The notes beneath the pieces are model-generated. The model was not told the origin of the DNA. It searched no databases and saw nothing but the letters and a program-made list of their open reading frames with translations. Made by a program: the position numbers and the translations under genes. A DNA stretch of 64,000 nt from UBA11524 sp051883695 (GTDB taxonomy: Bacteria; Bacillota; Clostridia; Christensenellales; Aristaeellaceae): NCBI GenBank assembly GCA_051883695.1, contig JBJEUF010000021.1, positions 18,975 to 82,974 on the forward strand, read 5' to 3'. Positions 32,486 to 42,398 of this stretch are shown in pieces (the stretch's first letter is position 1; each line of letters opens with the position of its first letter).

Positions 32486-35395
32486 GTGAGACGCGGCATA
32501 CTGGCTGCCCTGCTGCTGACCCTGTGTTGGCTGACTCTGCCGGCGATGGCGGAGGACTGGTCGGACTTCTTTTCCTTCACCGATGAGACGGTCATGGGAT
32601 ATGAAGAAGCCCTGGCGGCGTATCAGGCGTATTCCGCCGTGCCGGAGGGAACGCGCGTAGAGCTGCTGCCTTCCGCGGCTGTGCTGACGGGAGATGCGTC
32701 GTTGCAGCAGGATGTGTCGGGCGCTGCCCAGGCCATCGTGCTGGGCGAGGGCGACAGCGCGGTGACATGGCGGATCCAGGTGCCTGTGACCGGGCTGTAT
32801 GAGCTTGAGATCACCTATTTCGCCCAGGACGGCAACGAGGCCAAGGTTCAGCGGCGGCTGATGATCGACGGCGCGGTTCCCTATGAGGAGGCCAACAACC
32901 TTTGCCTGTACCGCCGCTTTGAGGAGAACGCGGAGGAAATCGGGCGTGTGAATTCCATTGACGACGAGGTGTGGCCGCGCCAGAAGGAGATTCGCCTGTG
33001 GCAGACGGTTCGCGTCGGGGACGGTCAGGGCGTGTATGTGGATCCGCTGCTGTTCTGCCTGACGGCCGGGGAGCATGAGATTTGCCTGCAGTATGTCGAT
33101 CAGCCCGTGACGCTGGGAACGGTGGCCTTTGTTTCGCCCCGCGTTTATCCTGCCTACGCGGAGGTCGCGGCGGCGTATGCAGCGGGTGGATACGCCCCCG
33201 TGAGCAAGAACGTGCAGGTGAAGCTCCAGGCGGAAAACAGCGTGTGGCGCAGCGAGAACGTCATCCGCCGGGAATCCGATTCCGATCCCAAAACGGAACC
33301 GCGCTCCGGCGCAAACCGCGTGCTGAACGTGGTGGGCGGCTGGCGCTGGCGGCTGGGCAACGCGGCGGTGTCCTGGGATTTTGAGGTGCCGGAGGACGGC
33401 CTGTATGCCATCACCCTGAAGGTGCTGCAGAACAATGATGCGGGCATGCCCTCCTATCGTCAGATTCAGCTGGACGGCGAGATCCCCTTTGACGAGCTCC
33501 GGCTCTATGCCTTCCCCTACAATGACAGGTGGTATGCCGAAACGCTGCATGGCGCGGACGGGACGCCGTTCCTGTTCTACCTGACGAAGGGCGTGCACAG
33601 CCTCACGATGACGGTGAAGCTGGGCCCGATCGGCGAGATCATGAACCGCACGGAGAAGGATACCGCTTATCTGAGCGAGGTGCAGCGGGAGATTGTCAAG
33701 ATCACCGGCACCGAGCCGGACTACAACTATGAATACGACCTCTACCGCACCATGCCGGAGCTTTCCGGGCAGCTCCTCTATCTGGCGGGCCGATTGCAGG
33801 AAAGCGCGGACCTGCTTGCCTCCATCTCCAACAGGACCACGTCGATGGAGAACAACTATCGCCAGATCATCGATCAGCTGAACTTCTTTGCGGAGGATGT
33901 GGACCGCATTCCCCGGGCGCTGTCGGACATGGACAACGCGCAGACGAACCTGGGCACCTACATTTCCTCCATCGAGAAGTGCCCGCTGGCGGTGGATTAT
34001 ATCGTTGTCCATGCCCCGGAGGCGAAGGTGGAGATTGAAACGTCCAATTTCCTCCAGCGCATGGGCGTGACGGCGGAGAACTTCTTTGCCTCCTTCACCA
34101 AGGACTACGACTCCGTTGGCCTGATTGTGGACGAGGAGGACGGCACGGCGGGCGAAAGGGTTGTGCTGGATGTGTGGATCGGGCGCGGCACCGAATGGGG
34201 AGAGATCCTCAAGGAGCTGGCGGACGAGGACTTCACCCCCAGGACGGGCATCGTGGTCAATCTGCATGTGCTGCCCTCCGGACAGCTGGCGACCGGCTCG
34301 GTCAATACGATCCTGCTCAGCGTGACCTCCGGTACCGCGCCGGATGTGGCGCTCTCCGTGGACTACAATCTGCCCGGCGAGTTCGCCTTCCGCGAGGCGG
34401 TGGTGGATCTGACGCAGTTTGAGGATTTCGGGGAGGTGGCCAGCCAGTTCTTCGCCTCGAGCCTGGTGCCCTATACCTATCAGGGCGGCGTCTACGCGCT
34501 GCCGGAGACGATGGACTTCACCGTCATGATCTATCGTCAGGATGTGCTGAGCGAGCTGGGCGTGGAGCTGCCTGAAACCTGGACGGAGCTGTACCAGAAG
34601 GTGCTGCCGCGGCTGTACGAGAACAACATGTCCTTCTCCCTGCCCGTGGATACCTCGGTGTCCTCCAATTCCCCCGGCGCGCTGCGCGGGTTCACGATGC
34701 TGCTGCTTCAGATGGGCGGGCAGTATTATGTGGGCAACGGCGAAGCCTCCGCGCTGGACAGCCCGGAAGCCTACAAGGCCTTCAAGTTCTGGACGGATAT
34801 GTACGCCAATTACGGCATCGACGCGGAGAGCAACTTCTTCACCCGGATCCGCACCGGCACGATGCCCATCGGCATCGGCAACTACACCACCTATCTGCAG
34901 CTGCTGACCAGCGCGCCCGAGCTGTACGGACGCTGGTCCATCGCGCCGGTTCCCGGCACGGAGCAGCCGGACGGCACCGTCAGCCATGCGGTCGGCACCA
35001 CGGCCTCCACCGCGGGCGTCATTCTCAGCCAGTCGGACAAGCAGGAGGCAGCCTGGGAATTCCTCAAGTGGTGGATGAGCGAGGAAACCCAGACCCGCTA
35101 CGGGCGCGAGCTGGAAGCGATCCTGGGCACCGGCGCCCGCTGGAACACGGCCAATGTGGAAGCTTTCTTCTCCCTGCCCTGGGACCAGCGCCACGCGGAG
35201 ATCATCAAGGCGCAGATGGAAAGCGCCCAGGAGCAGATGATCGTTCCCGGCGGATACTTCACGGGCCGTCACATCATCAACGCGTGGAACAGCGTGGTCG
35301 TCAGCAACAGGAACGTGCGCGACATGCTGGAGAAGGCTGTGAAGGACATCAACAAGGAGCTGCAGAACAAACGCATCGAATTCGGCCTTGAATAA
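32486..35395 (+). CDS. Carbohydrate-binding-module / ABC solute-binding protein fusion
   Basis: The GTG at 32486 lies 8 nt after AGGGAGG; 969 residues, over twice the usual solute-binding length. A signal peptide (residues 1-22, ending PAMA) lacks a lipobox cysteine. Two CBM-like beta-sandwiches follow (about 60-190, VTWRIQVPVTGLYELEITY; about 230-390, VSWDFEVPEDGLYAITLKV), then a helical linker (about 400-510). The last 450 residues are a type 1 solute-binding fold (GTAPDVALSVDYN, MDFTVMIYRQDVLSELGVELPETWTELY, MPIGIGNYTTYLQLL, AWEFLKWWMSEETQTRYG). It probably captures a polymer fragment and hands it to the two permeases downstream. Confidence 0.88.
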   Translation: MRRGILAALLLTLCWLTLPAMAEDWSDFFSFTDETVMGYEEALAAYQAYSAVPEGTRVELLPSAAVLTGDASLQQDVSGAAQAIVLGEGDSAVTWRIQVPVTGLYELEITYFAQDGNEAKVQRRLMIDGAVPYEEANNLCLYRRFEENAEEIGRVNSIDDEVWPRQKEIRLWQTVRVGDGQGVYVDPLLFCLTAGEHEICLQYVDQPVTLGTVAFVSPRVYPAYAEVAAAYAAGGYAPVSKNVQVKLQAENSVWRSENVIRRESDSDPKTEPRSGANRVLNVVGGWRWRLGNAAVSWDFEVPEDGLYAITLKVLQNNDAGMPSYRQIQLDGEIPFDELRLYAFPYNDRWYAETLHGADGTPFLFYLTKGVHSLTMTVKLGPIGEIMNRTEKDTAYLSEVQREIVKITGTEPDYNYEYDLYRTMPELSGQLLYLAGRLQESADLLASISNRTTSMENNYRQIIDQLNFFAEDVDRIPRALSDMDNAQTNLGTYISSIEKCPLAVDYIVVHAPEAKVEIETSNFLQRMGVTAENFFASFTKDYDSVGLIVDEEDGTAGERVVLDVWIGRGTEWGEILKELADEDFTPRTGIVVNLHVLPSGQLATGSVNTILLSVTSGTAPDVALSVDYNLPGEFAFREAVVDLTQFEDFGEVASQFFASSLVPYTYQGGVYALPETMDFTVMIYRQDVLSELGVELPETWTELYQKVLPRLYENNMSFSLPVDTSVSSNSPGALRGFTMLLLQMGGQYYVGNGEASALDSPEAYKAFKFWTDMYANYGIDAESNFFTRIRTGTMPIGIGNYTTYLQLLTSAPELYGRWSIAPVPGTEQPDGTVSHAVGTTASTAGVILSQSDKQEAAWEFLKWWMSEETQTRYGRELEAILGTGARWNTANVEAFFSLPWDQRHAEIIKAQMESAQEQMIVPGGYFTGRHIINAWNSVVVSNRNVRDMLEKAVKDINKELQNKRIEFGLE

Positions 35396-35413
35396 GCAAA
35401 GGAGGGTAAGCCC

Positions 35414-36331
35414 GTGACTGCCATCTCCCGCAAGAATCATGGAGGCTTTCAAGCATGGCTTCGCAAGAACGGCGTTGGCTATGCCTTCCTGATGCCCTTT
35501 CTGATTCTGTTTTCCGTATTCGTCATCGTTCCGGTGGCGGTGGCGATGTTCTATTCCCTGACCAACTACAACATGATCCAGACGCCGGACTTCGTGGGCC
35601 TGCAGAACTACGCGCAGCTCATTCTGGATGACGATGTGTTCCTCATTTCCCTGAAGAACACGCTGCTCCTGGCGGTCGTGACGGGCCCTCTGGGGTACTT
35701 TGCGTCCTTCCTGATGGCCTGGATCATCACGCTGGTGAAGAAGGGACGCGGCTTCTTCTCCCTGGCCTTCTACGCCCCCTCCCTGACCTCTGGCGTGGCC
35801 ATGTCCACCATCTGGCTGATTCTCTTCTCCGGCGACCGCTACGGCTATATCAACAACCTGCTGCTGCGCTTCGGGATCATCATGGAGCCCATCCTGTGGA
35901 CAAAGGACGCGGACTATGTGCTGCCGGTCATCATGATTATCACGGTGTGGATGTCGATGGGCAACGGCTTCCTGTCCTTCCTGGCCGGCTTCCAGAACAT
36001 TGATCCTTCGATGTACGAGGCAGGACGCGTGGACGGCATCAAGAACAAGTTCCAGGAGCTGCGCTTCATCACCATTCCGCTGATGAAGCCCCAGATGCTC
36101 TTCGGTGCGATCAACTCCATCGTCGGCGCGTTCGCGGTGTTTGACGTGGCGACGGCTGTGGCGGGCATGCCCAGCCCCAATTACGCCGCCCATACCATCG
36201 TCGCCCATCTCTATGATTACGCCTTTACCCGGTTCAACATGGGCTACGCATCCGCGGTGGCCATGGTGCTGTTCCTCATCACCTTTTTCCTGGGACGACT
36301 GTGTATGCGCCTGTTCCACGACGAAACGTAA
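35414..36331 (+). CDS. Carbohydrate ABC transporter permease (MalF/LplB type)
   Basis: This 305-residue protein starts at a GTG after GGAGGG and has six membrane helices. The cytoplasmic coupling loop is present as YEAGRVDGIKNKFQELRFITIPLMKP, and the N-terminal FLMPFLILFSVFVIVPVAVAMFYSLTNYN is typical for MalF-type sugar permeases. It lies 18 bp after the CBM-SBP gene and pairs with the next permease to form the channel. Confidence 0.93.
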   Translation: MTAISRKNHGGFQAWLRKNGVGYAFLMPFLILFSVFVIVPVAVAMFYSLTNYNMIQTPDFVGLQNYAQLILDDDVFLISLKNTLLLAVVTGPLGYFASFLMAWIITLVKKGRGFFSLAFYAPSLTSGVAMSTIWLILFSGDRYGYINNLLLRFGIIMEPILWTKDADYVLPVIMIITVWMSMGNGFLSFLAGFQNIDPSMYEAGRVDGIKNKFQELRFITIPLMKPQMLFGAINSIVGAFAVFDVATAVAGMPSPNYAAHTIVAHLYDYAFTRFNMGYASAVAMVLFLITFFLGRLCMRLFHDET

Positions 36332-36349
36332 GAAAGGAGGCCCTCAACC

Positions 36350-37234
36350 ATGGTTGCATCCATCAAGATCGGCAAAAAGCGCATCCATCTGCATCGGCCT
36401 TCCTTCTCCCGCATGATGCTCTACATCTTCCTGGGCCTGATGGTGGTGTTCTGCGGACTGCCGCTTTTCGCGATGGTCTGCCGTTCCCTCATGCCGCTGG
36501 ACGAGCTGTATCTCTATCCGCCGCGGCTGATTGTGCACAAGCCGACGCTGCGCAACTTCTCCGATCTGCTGACCTCGCTTTCCTCCTCCACGGTGCCCTT
36601 TACGCGCTACATCTTCAACAGCCTGTTCACCACGGTGGTGACCGTGCTGCTCTCCATTTTCGTGTGCTGTCTGGGCGCCTATGGTCTGGTGAAGCACAAG
36701 CCGGCCGGCGCGAATCTCATCTTCGGCATCGTGGTGGCGGCGCTGTCCTTCTCCACCCATGTGACCACCATACCCAACTACCTGGTGGTCAATTCCCTTG
36801 GGCTGGTGAACACCTATCTGGCGCTGATTATCCCCAAAATCGCCGTGGCGTACAATTTCTTCCTGGTCAAGCAGTTCTGCGAGCAGCTGCCGGATTCCAT
36901 CCTGGAGGCGGCCCGCATCGACGGCGCGAAGGAGCTGTACATCTTCTGGAAGATCGCCATGCCGCTGCTCAAGCCGGCCTGGACAACGCTGGCGGTGTTC
37001 TCCTTTGTCAACAACTGGAACGATTACTTCTCTCCGCTGATCTTCATCCAGTCCAACGCGCTCAAGACGCTGCCGCTGGCGCTTCAGACGCTCTCCGGCG
37101 GTGCCGGCGTCGTGGCCCGTGCCGGTACGGTGGGCGCGGCGACCTTCCTGACCACGCTGCCGTCCATTCTGGTGTTCGCCATCATGCGCGGCAAGGTGAT
37201 GGAAACCATGTCCTATTCGGGCATCAAGTCCTGA
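36350..37234 (+). CDS. Carbohydrate ABC transporter permease (MalG/MsmG type)
   Basis: This 294-residue partner of the preceding permease has an EAA-type loop (LEAARIDGAKELYIFWKIAMPLLKPAW) and six helices; it follows AAGGAGG. The MalG-type ending MSYSGIKS is conserved in the family. No ATPase gene occurs in the locus, so a shared MsmX-like ATPase is inferred. Confidence 0.93.
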   Translation: MVASIKIGKKRIHLHRPSFSRMMLYIFLGLMVVFCGLPLFAMVCRSLMPLDELYLYPPRLIVHKPTLRNFSDLLTSLSSSTVPFTRYIFNSLFTTVVTVLLSIFVCCLGAYGLVKHKPAGANLIFGIVVAALSFSTHVTTIPNYLVVNSLGLVNTYLALIIPKIAVAYNFFLVKQFCEQLPDSILEAARIDGAKELYIFWKIAMPLLKPAWTTLAVFSFVNNWNDYFSPLIFIQSNALKTLPLALQTLSGGAGVVARAGTVGAATFLTTLPSILVFAIMRGKVMETMSYSGIKS

Positions 37235-37247
37235 GGAGGTGCGAACG

Positions 37248-38669
37248 ATGCTGAAAAAGTGCTGCGCATGTCTCCTGATCCTCAGCCTGATGCTTTCCAC
37301 GGCCCAGGCGGTGGTTGGCATGGATGCCTTTGTGGCGGACAAGGATGAGAGCTACATTCCCATTCCCGCGGCGTATGAGGTATACGCCACCTTCAAGAAT
37401 CTGGATGACTACGGCTTCATGAACCATCCGGAGGATCTGTTCGTCGGGCCGGATGACCTGCTCTATGTGGCCGATACGGAGAATAACCGCGTGCTGGTCA
37501 TGAACCGGGACGGAGTGGTTCTGGAGGAGATCACGCAGGCCTGCGGAAAGAAGCTCTCAAAGCCCCGCGGCGTGTATGTGGGCGATGACCTTTCCCTCTG
37601 GATTGCCGATACCGGCAACCTCCGTCTGGCGACCCTGCATGCCGACCGCACGGATCGCAAGGAGTATGTCAAGCCTGCGTCCAGCCTGCTGGAAAAGAAC
37701 TTCACCTTCGATGTGCAGAAGCTCTTTGTGGCCAATACCGGCTATATCTACGTCCTCAAGGGCGCAAACCTGATCGCCATTGACGAGGCGAACAACTTCC
37801 GCGGCTACCTTGGCGCGGACGAGGTCGGCTTCGATCTGGGCCGCACGCTGATCCGCATGTTCGGCTCCAAATCCCAGGTGGAGCGCACCGTCAAGCAGGA
37901 GCCGGCCAGCTATTCCAACTTCTATATCGGCGCGGACAATATGATCTACGGCATCCTGTCCAACAAGAATACGGCGCAGATCCGCAAGCTGAACTCGGTT
38001 GGCAACAACACCTACGAAACAAAGAAGTACGGCTTCACGCTGGAGGACAAGGAGGGCAATCCGCTGGATCCGACCTTTGCGGATATCACGGTGGAGGACA
38101 ATGGGATCATCACCGTTGTGGACCGCCTGACGGGTCTGATCTACCAATACGATCAGGAGGGCAACCTGCTGTGCTGCTTCGGCGGCATCGGCACCGTCGG
38201 CGGGTTGTTCCAGATCCCCGTGTCCATCGACCATGACAGCGAGGGCTACCTGTATGTGCTGGACTACAATACCGGCTCGATCACCGTGTTCAGGCCGACG
38301 CACTTCATCAAGCTGATTCACCAGGCGGTGACGCTGCACGGAGAGGGCCGCTATCAGGAGGCGCTGGGCTACTGGCAGGCGGTGCTGGAGATTGACAGCA
38401 ACTACGCGCTGGCGCATCAGGGCGTGGCGAAGGTGATGGGCAAGCAGGAGAACTGGGAGGCCGCCCTGTCCTCCTATTATCTGGCAGATGACAAGGACGG
38501 CTACTCCGAGGCGTTTGCGGAGTATCGCCATGAAGCGTTCCGCCAGTACTTCGTGCCGATTGTGGCAGGCATCGCCGTTGGCGCGGTGGTGCTGGTGAAG
38601 CTCCTGTCCTTCCTAAAGCGGAAGGCGGATCAGTGGGCGGATGACGTGCAGATGGGAAGGGGGCTGTAA
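37248..38669 (+). CDS. Secreted NHL-repeat protein with TPR segment and C-terminal membrane anchor
   Basis: AGGAGG fits the ATG at 37248 (473 residues) better than the GTG at 37239. After a signal peptide (residues 1-21), NHL beta-propeller repeats run to about 340 (HPEDLFVGPDDLLYVADTENNRVLVMNRDG and similar blades). A TPR-like pair follows (HGEGRYQEALGYWQAVLEIDSNYALAHQGVAKVMG, about 360-420), then a single TM helix (about 440-460) and a basic tail. The propeller would be outside the cell. Between two permease pairs it may sense or scaffold the substrate complex; its function is unknown. Confidence 0.82.
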   Translation: MLKKCCACLLILSLMLSTAQAVVGMDAFVADKDESYIPIPAAYEVYATFKNLDDYGFMNHPEDLFVGPDDLLYVADTENNRVLVMNRDGVVLEEITQACGKKLSKPRGVYVGDDLSLWIADTGNLRLATLHADRTDRKEYVKPASSLLEKNFTFDVQKLFVANTGYIYVLKGANLIAIDEANNFRGYLGADEVGFDLGRTLIRMFGSKSQVERTVKQEPASYSNFYIGADNMIYGILSNKNTAQIRKLNSVGNNTYETKKYGFTLEDKEGNPLDPTFADITVEDNGIITVVDRLTGLIYQYDQEGNLLCCFGGIGTVGGLFQIPVSIDHDSEGYLYVLDYNTGSITVFRPTHFIKLIHQAVTLHGEGRYQEALGYWQAVLEIDSNYALAHQGVAKVMGKQENWEAALSSYYLADDKDGYSEAFAEYRHEAFRQYFVPIVAGIAVGAVVLVKLLSFLKRKADQWADDVQMGRGL

Positions 38670-38672
38670 GCG

Positions 38673-39296
38673 GTGAAAAGCCTGAAGCTGTGTCTGATGA
38701 CGCTCTACCACCCCGTTGTGGTGACGGAGCACATCAAAAAACAGCGCGGTCAGAAGATGAACTGGATGCCCGTCATCATCCTGCTGCTGCTGACGCTGGC
38801 TGTGCGGATCCTGTCCATCTACGGCACGCATTATCCGCTGGCATCGGTATCCGTGCGCAAGGCCAATCTGCTTCTGGAATGCGGCAAGCTCTTTGTGCCG
38901 GTGCTGACCTGGGTGCTTGCCTCCTACATGATGACCACCATCCTGGATGGCGAAACGCTCTTTACCGAGACGCTGCTCTTTTCCTCCTATGCCCTGACCC
39001 CCTACATTGTCTTTACCCCCATCCTGACGCTGGCGTCCCGGATCATGGACAACAGCCAGCTCGGTCTGTTTGCGACGCTGGAGGTTATCATCCTGGGCTG
39101 GGTGGTGCTGCTGATGATTCTGGCGCTGAAGGAAATGAACGGCTACAGCATGGGCAAGACGGTGCTGATGATTCTCCTGACCCTGTTCACGATGGTGATG
39201 ATCTGGGCGATGCTGATCCTGCTGTTCACCATTGCGTCCCAGTTTGTCGGGATGGTCAGGGAAATGTTCTACGAAGTGATCTACCGGATCGACTAA
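38673..39296 (+). CDS. Yip1-family integral membrane protein
   Basis: This 207-residue protein begins at a GTG 3 bp after the NHL gene, which suggests coupled translation. It has about five hydrophobic helices, a short N-terminal amphipathic YHPVVVTEHIKKQRGQ segment, and the Yip1-type layout (LLLECGKLFVPVLTWVLASYMMTTILDGE, then FSSYALTPYIVFTPI). Bacterial Yip1 proteins have no proven role. Its fixed place beside the NHL and DUF5696 genes hints at one membrane assembly. Confidence 0.8.
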   Translation: MKSLKLCLMTLYHPVVVTEHIKKQRGQKMNWMPVIILLLLTLAVRILSIYGTHYPLASVSVRKANLLLECGKLFVPVLTWVLASYMMTTILDGETLFTETLLFSSYALTPYIVFTPILTLASRIMDNSQLGLFATLEVIILGWVVLLMILALKEMNGYSMGKTVLMILLTLFTMVMIWAMLILLFTIASQFVGMVREMFYEVIYRID

Positions 39297-39314
39297 GGCA
39301 GGAGGGATATGATG

Positions 39315-41432
39315 ATGAAGAAAATGATCGTCCTGTGCCTGCTGCTGCTGGCTATGGCAGGCATCGCCCTTGCGGCATCGGACGAGCGCATCCCGGTGGC
39401 GGAGAATGACAGGCTCGCCCTGTACCTCAGCGCGGATCACTGCGGCTTTGACGTGCTGGACAAGCAAAGCGGCGTCACCTGGTCCTCCTCCATGAACGAT
39501 CCGACCTTTACCGGCAAGCTGGCGGGTCTGAACGAGAAGAAAGCCAACTCCATGCTGACGGTGAATGTGACCAATCTGGAAAAGGGCGCCGGTTCCATGA
39601 CCAACGCCGTGCTGCTCAATGACAAGAAGCTGACGACCGGGTATGAGCTGGTCGAAAACGGCGTGCGGCTCCACTATGACCTGGGCAACACCGGCGTTGC
39701 GCTGGATGTGGAGGTGCTGCTGGAGGGCGATACCGTGCTGGTGCGCGTGCCCTATGAGAGCATCAACGCGTATGGCGATTTCTCGGTGGTGTCAATTGAC
39801 ATGATGCCCTATCTGTGCTCCGGCTCCGACAACGCCGATGGCTTCCTGTTCTATCCGGACGGCTGCGGCGCCATCCTGCGATTCAGCGATTATGCGCACT
39901 TCAAGGAGCTCACGCAGGTGTTCAGCGTCTACGGCAACACCGAGAAGGCCAAAGCCCTGCTGGATCTCTTCGGGCAGGAGGAGCCGACGGTGATGATGCC
40001 CGTCTACGGCGTGTCCATCGGCGGCAATGCGATGCTGGCGGTGATCGAGGACGGCGCGGAAACGGCGCGCATCTCGCTCAATTCCTCCAACAAGATTGTC
40101 GCGGTCAACTATGTGTATGCCACCTTCCAGTATCGCCGCGGCTTTGATGATCTGCGCGTGACAAGCCGCGCCATCAAGACCTACGACAAAAAGGCCATGG
40201 AGGTGGACTATTCCGTCCGGCTGATGTTCCTGCCCGCGGGTTGTGATACATATTCCGACATGGCGGTAGCCTACCGGGAATACCTGATCGCAAACGGGCT
40301 GACGGCGCATGTGAGCGAGCAGGATGTGGCCATCGACCTGTTCATGTCCGCGCCGGAGGAGGGATTGCTCTTTGACACCCAGCGGACGGTCACCACGCTG
40401 GCGCAGGCGGACGCCATGCTGGATCAGCTTGCGGCTGCGGGCGTGGAGAAAGTCCATTACTCCCTGAAGGGCTGGTCCAGGGGCGGGTACGGCAAATTCC
40501 CGGATCAGCTGCCGGTTGAAAGCGCCGTCGGCAGGAATCAGGAGCTGACAGCGCTGACGAAAAAGGCGCAGGACATGGGCTCCACCCTGTCCCTGACGGT
40601 CAATTTCGTGGAGGCGGACGGGGATTCCCACACCTATTCCAGGCGCAACGACGTGGTCTATCTGTCCAACTACGCCATCCTGACCGACGCGGAGGAGGAG
40701 ACCTTCATCCTCAGTCCGAACGTCATTCGGGAAAAGTACGATGCGTTCGCCGGGAAGGCAGCCTCGCTCTGTGTGGGCGGCCTTCGCCTTGAACGGATGG
40801 GACAGTACATTCCCTTCAACTACAACCGGTCGTATTACTATACGACGCAGCAGACGCTGGAAATCTACCGGCAGATGCTGCAGGATGCCAAGGCGCGCTT
40901 CGGGCAGGTCAGCGTGCAGGGCGGCGCCGTCTGGGCTGCACCCTATGCGGATCTGCTGACGGAGGTTCCCTATGAGGACAGCGGCTTCCACTTCACCACG
41001 GAATCCGTGCCCTTCTATCAGATGGTCATGCATGGCCTGCGGGACTACACAGGGCTTCCGGGCAACCTTTCCAGCGATCTGGAGCGCGAGTTCCTCCGAT
41101 GGGTGGAGATGGGCTACATGCCCTACTTCGAGCTGACCTGGGGGAGTACGGAGGAGCTGATGTATACCGATTATCAGGGCCTGTTTACGGCGCAGTATAC
41201 GGCGTGGATCGACAAGGTCGCGGGCATTGCGGCGGCCTTCTCCCAGGGGGAGCTGAAGGAGCTGCGCACGGTGATGATGCGGGAGCATGTGCGTCTGACA
41301 GACGAGCTTGTCCGTGTGACCTATGAGAACGGGGCACGGGTCTATGTCAACTACGCGGATGCGGACGCACAGGCGGACGGCCTGACCATCCCGGCGATGG
41401 ACTATCTGGTGGTAAAGGGGGAGCTTGAATGA
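39315..41432 (+). CDS. Secreted DUF5696-domain protein
   Basis: Three consecutive ATGs (39309, 39312, 39315) are possible; the last gives normal spacing from GGAGGG. It has about 705 residues with a signal peptide (LLLLAMAGIALA). The long remainder resembles DUF5696 proteins, which look like a beta-sandwich followed by a glycosidase-like barrel: YPDGCGAILRF, VHYSLKGWSRGGYGKFPD, MGSTLSLTVNF, QGGAVWAAPYADLLTEVPYEDSGF, GYMPYFELTWGSTEEL. The barrel part recalls GH-like folds, so an exo-acting glycosidase is conceivable, but no catalytic pair is proven. Its stop overlaps the next start (ATGA). Confidence 0.82.
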   Translation: MKKMIVLCLLLLAMAGIALAASDERIPVAENDRLALYLSADHCGFDVLDKQSGVTWSSSMNDPTFTGKLAGLNEKKANSMLTVNVTNLEKGAGSMTNAVLLNDKKLTTGYELVENGVRLHYDLGNTGVALDVEVLLEGDTVLVRVPYESINAYGDFSVVSIDMMPYLCSGSDNADGFLFYPDGCGAILRFSDYAHFKELTQVFSVYGNTEKAKALLDLFGQEEPTVMMPVYGVSIGGNAMLAVIEDGAETARISLNSSNKIVAVNYVYATFQYRRGFDDLRVTSRAIKTYDKKAMEVDYSVRLMFLPAGCDTYSDMAVAYREYLIANGLTAHVSEQDVAIDLFMSAPEEGLLFDTQRTVTTLAQADAMLDQLAAAGVEKVHYSLKGWSRGGYGKFPDQLPVESAVGRNQELTALTKKAQDMGSTLSLTVNFVEADGDSHTYSRRNDVVYLSNYAILTDAEEETFILSPNVIREKYDAFAGKAASLCVGGLRLERMGQYIPFNYNRSYYYTTQQTLEIYRQMLQDAKARFGQVSVQGGAVWAAPYADLLTEVPYEDSGFHFTTESVPFYQMVMHGLRDYTGLPGNLSSDLEREFLRWVEMGYMPYFELTWGSTEELMYTDYQGLFTAQYTAWIDKVAGIAAAFSQGELKELRTVMMREHVRLTDELVRVTYENGARVYVNYADADAQADGLTIPAMDYLVVKGELE

Positions 41433-42391
41433 GGACCGGAGCGATGAAGAAATCCCGCCGCCATCTGTCCATGGCACAGAAGCGTTCCCTGGAAGCCCTG
41501 ATCTTCCTGGCACCCTGGCTGATCGGCCTGTTTCTCTTCTTCCTGCGACCGATTCTGGTCTCTCTGCGGCTGTCCTTCTCCGATATTGTGAAGATGAAGG
41601 GCTTCGTGATGGACTGGGTCGGCCTGGAGAATTACAAGTACATTTTCTTCTACGATATCAACTACGTTCCCATGTTCCTCAAGACCATCAGCGACACGCT
41701 GCTCAATACCCCCATCTGTCTGGTGTTCTCGCTGGTGATTGCCATCCTGCTCAACCGTCCGATGAAGGGGCGCGGCTTTTTCCGGGCAGCCTTCTTCATT
41801 CCGGTGCTTTTGGGCGCGGGCTATGTCATGAAGCAGATGCTGGGCATGGGCGCGGACGGCACAACGATCACCACGGGCATCGTGGTCCCGGAGCTGATCG
41901 CCGATCTGCTGGGGCACCAGCTGACGGAGTTCCTGCAGGGCGTGCTGGACCGCATCACGGTGGTGCTGTGGAAATCGGGCGTGCAGATCGTGCTGTTCCT
42001 GGCAGGACTGCAGGGCATTTCCTCCTCGCTGTATGAAGCGGCCCGTGTGGATGGCGCAACGGAATGGGAGATGTTCTGGAAGATCACCCTGCCCATGATT
42101 ACGCCGGTGATTCTGATGAATGCGGTCTATACCATCGTCAGCTTCTTCACCGATGCGACCAATCCCATTGTGGACTACATTTACAAGCAGAGCTTTGGGA
42201 ATCCGCAGCAGTTTGCCCATGGCGCGGCGATGGGCTGGATGTACTTCGCCTTCGCCTTTGCGCTGTGCATTCTGACCATCGGCGTGATGCGCAAATTCGT
42301 GTTCGCCTCAGGCGAGGGCACGGCTGCTGTGAAGCGTCCCGGAAGGCGCCGCAGCCCTCGGACAAAACGGAACGCAGCCGGAAAGGAGTGA
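41429..42391 (+). CDS. Carbohydrate ABC transporter permease (LplB type, second pair)
   Basis: This 320-residue protein overlaps the DUF5696 stop by 4 bp. It has the MalF-type opening LEALIFLAPWLIGLFLFFLRPILVSLRLSF, the EAA loop YEAARVDGATEWEMFWKITLPMITP, and six helices, with an extra periplasm-like insertion near residues 140-180 (GADGTTITTGIVVPELIADLLG). A basic tail (KRPGRRRSPRTKRN) follows. It differs clearly from the first pair, so the locus imports two substrates or uses two channels. Confidence 0.92.
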   Translation: MRTGAMKKSRRHLSMAQKRSLEALIFLAPWLIGLFLFFLRPILVSLRLSFSDIVKMKGFVMDWVGLENYKYIFFYDINYVPMFLKTISDTLLNTPICLVFSLVIAILLNRPMKGRGFFRAAFFIPVLLGAGYVMKQMLGMGADGTTITTGIVVPELIADLLGHQLTEFLQGVLDRITVVLWKSGVQIVLFLAGLQGISSSLYEAARVDGATEWEMFWKITLPMITPVILMNAVYTIVSFFTDATNPIVDYIYKQSFGNPQQFAHGAAMGWMYFAFAFALCILTIGVMRKFVFASGEGTAAVKRPGRRRSPRTKRNAAGKE

Positions 42392-42398
42392 GCGCAGC

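Noticed and set aside
32321..36319. A 1332-codon open frame on the minus strand
   Set aside because: It is antisense to the CBM-SBP fusion and first permease, with the same His/Arg/Gln-rich composition and no domain.
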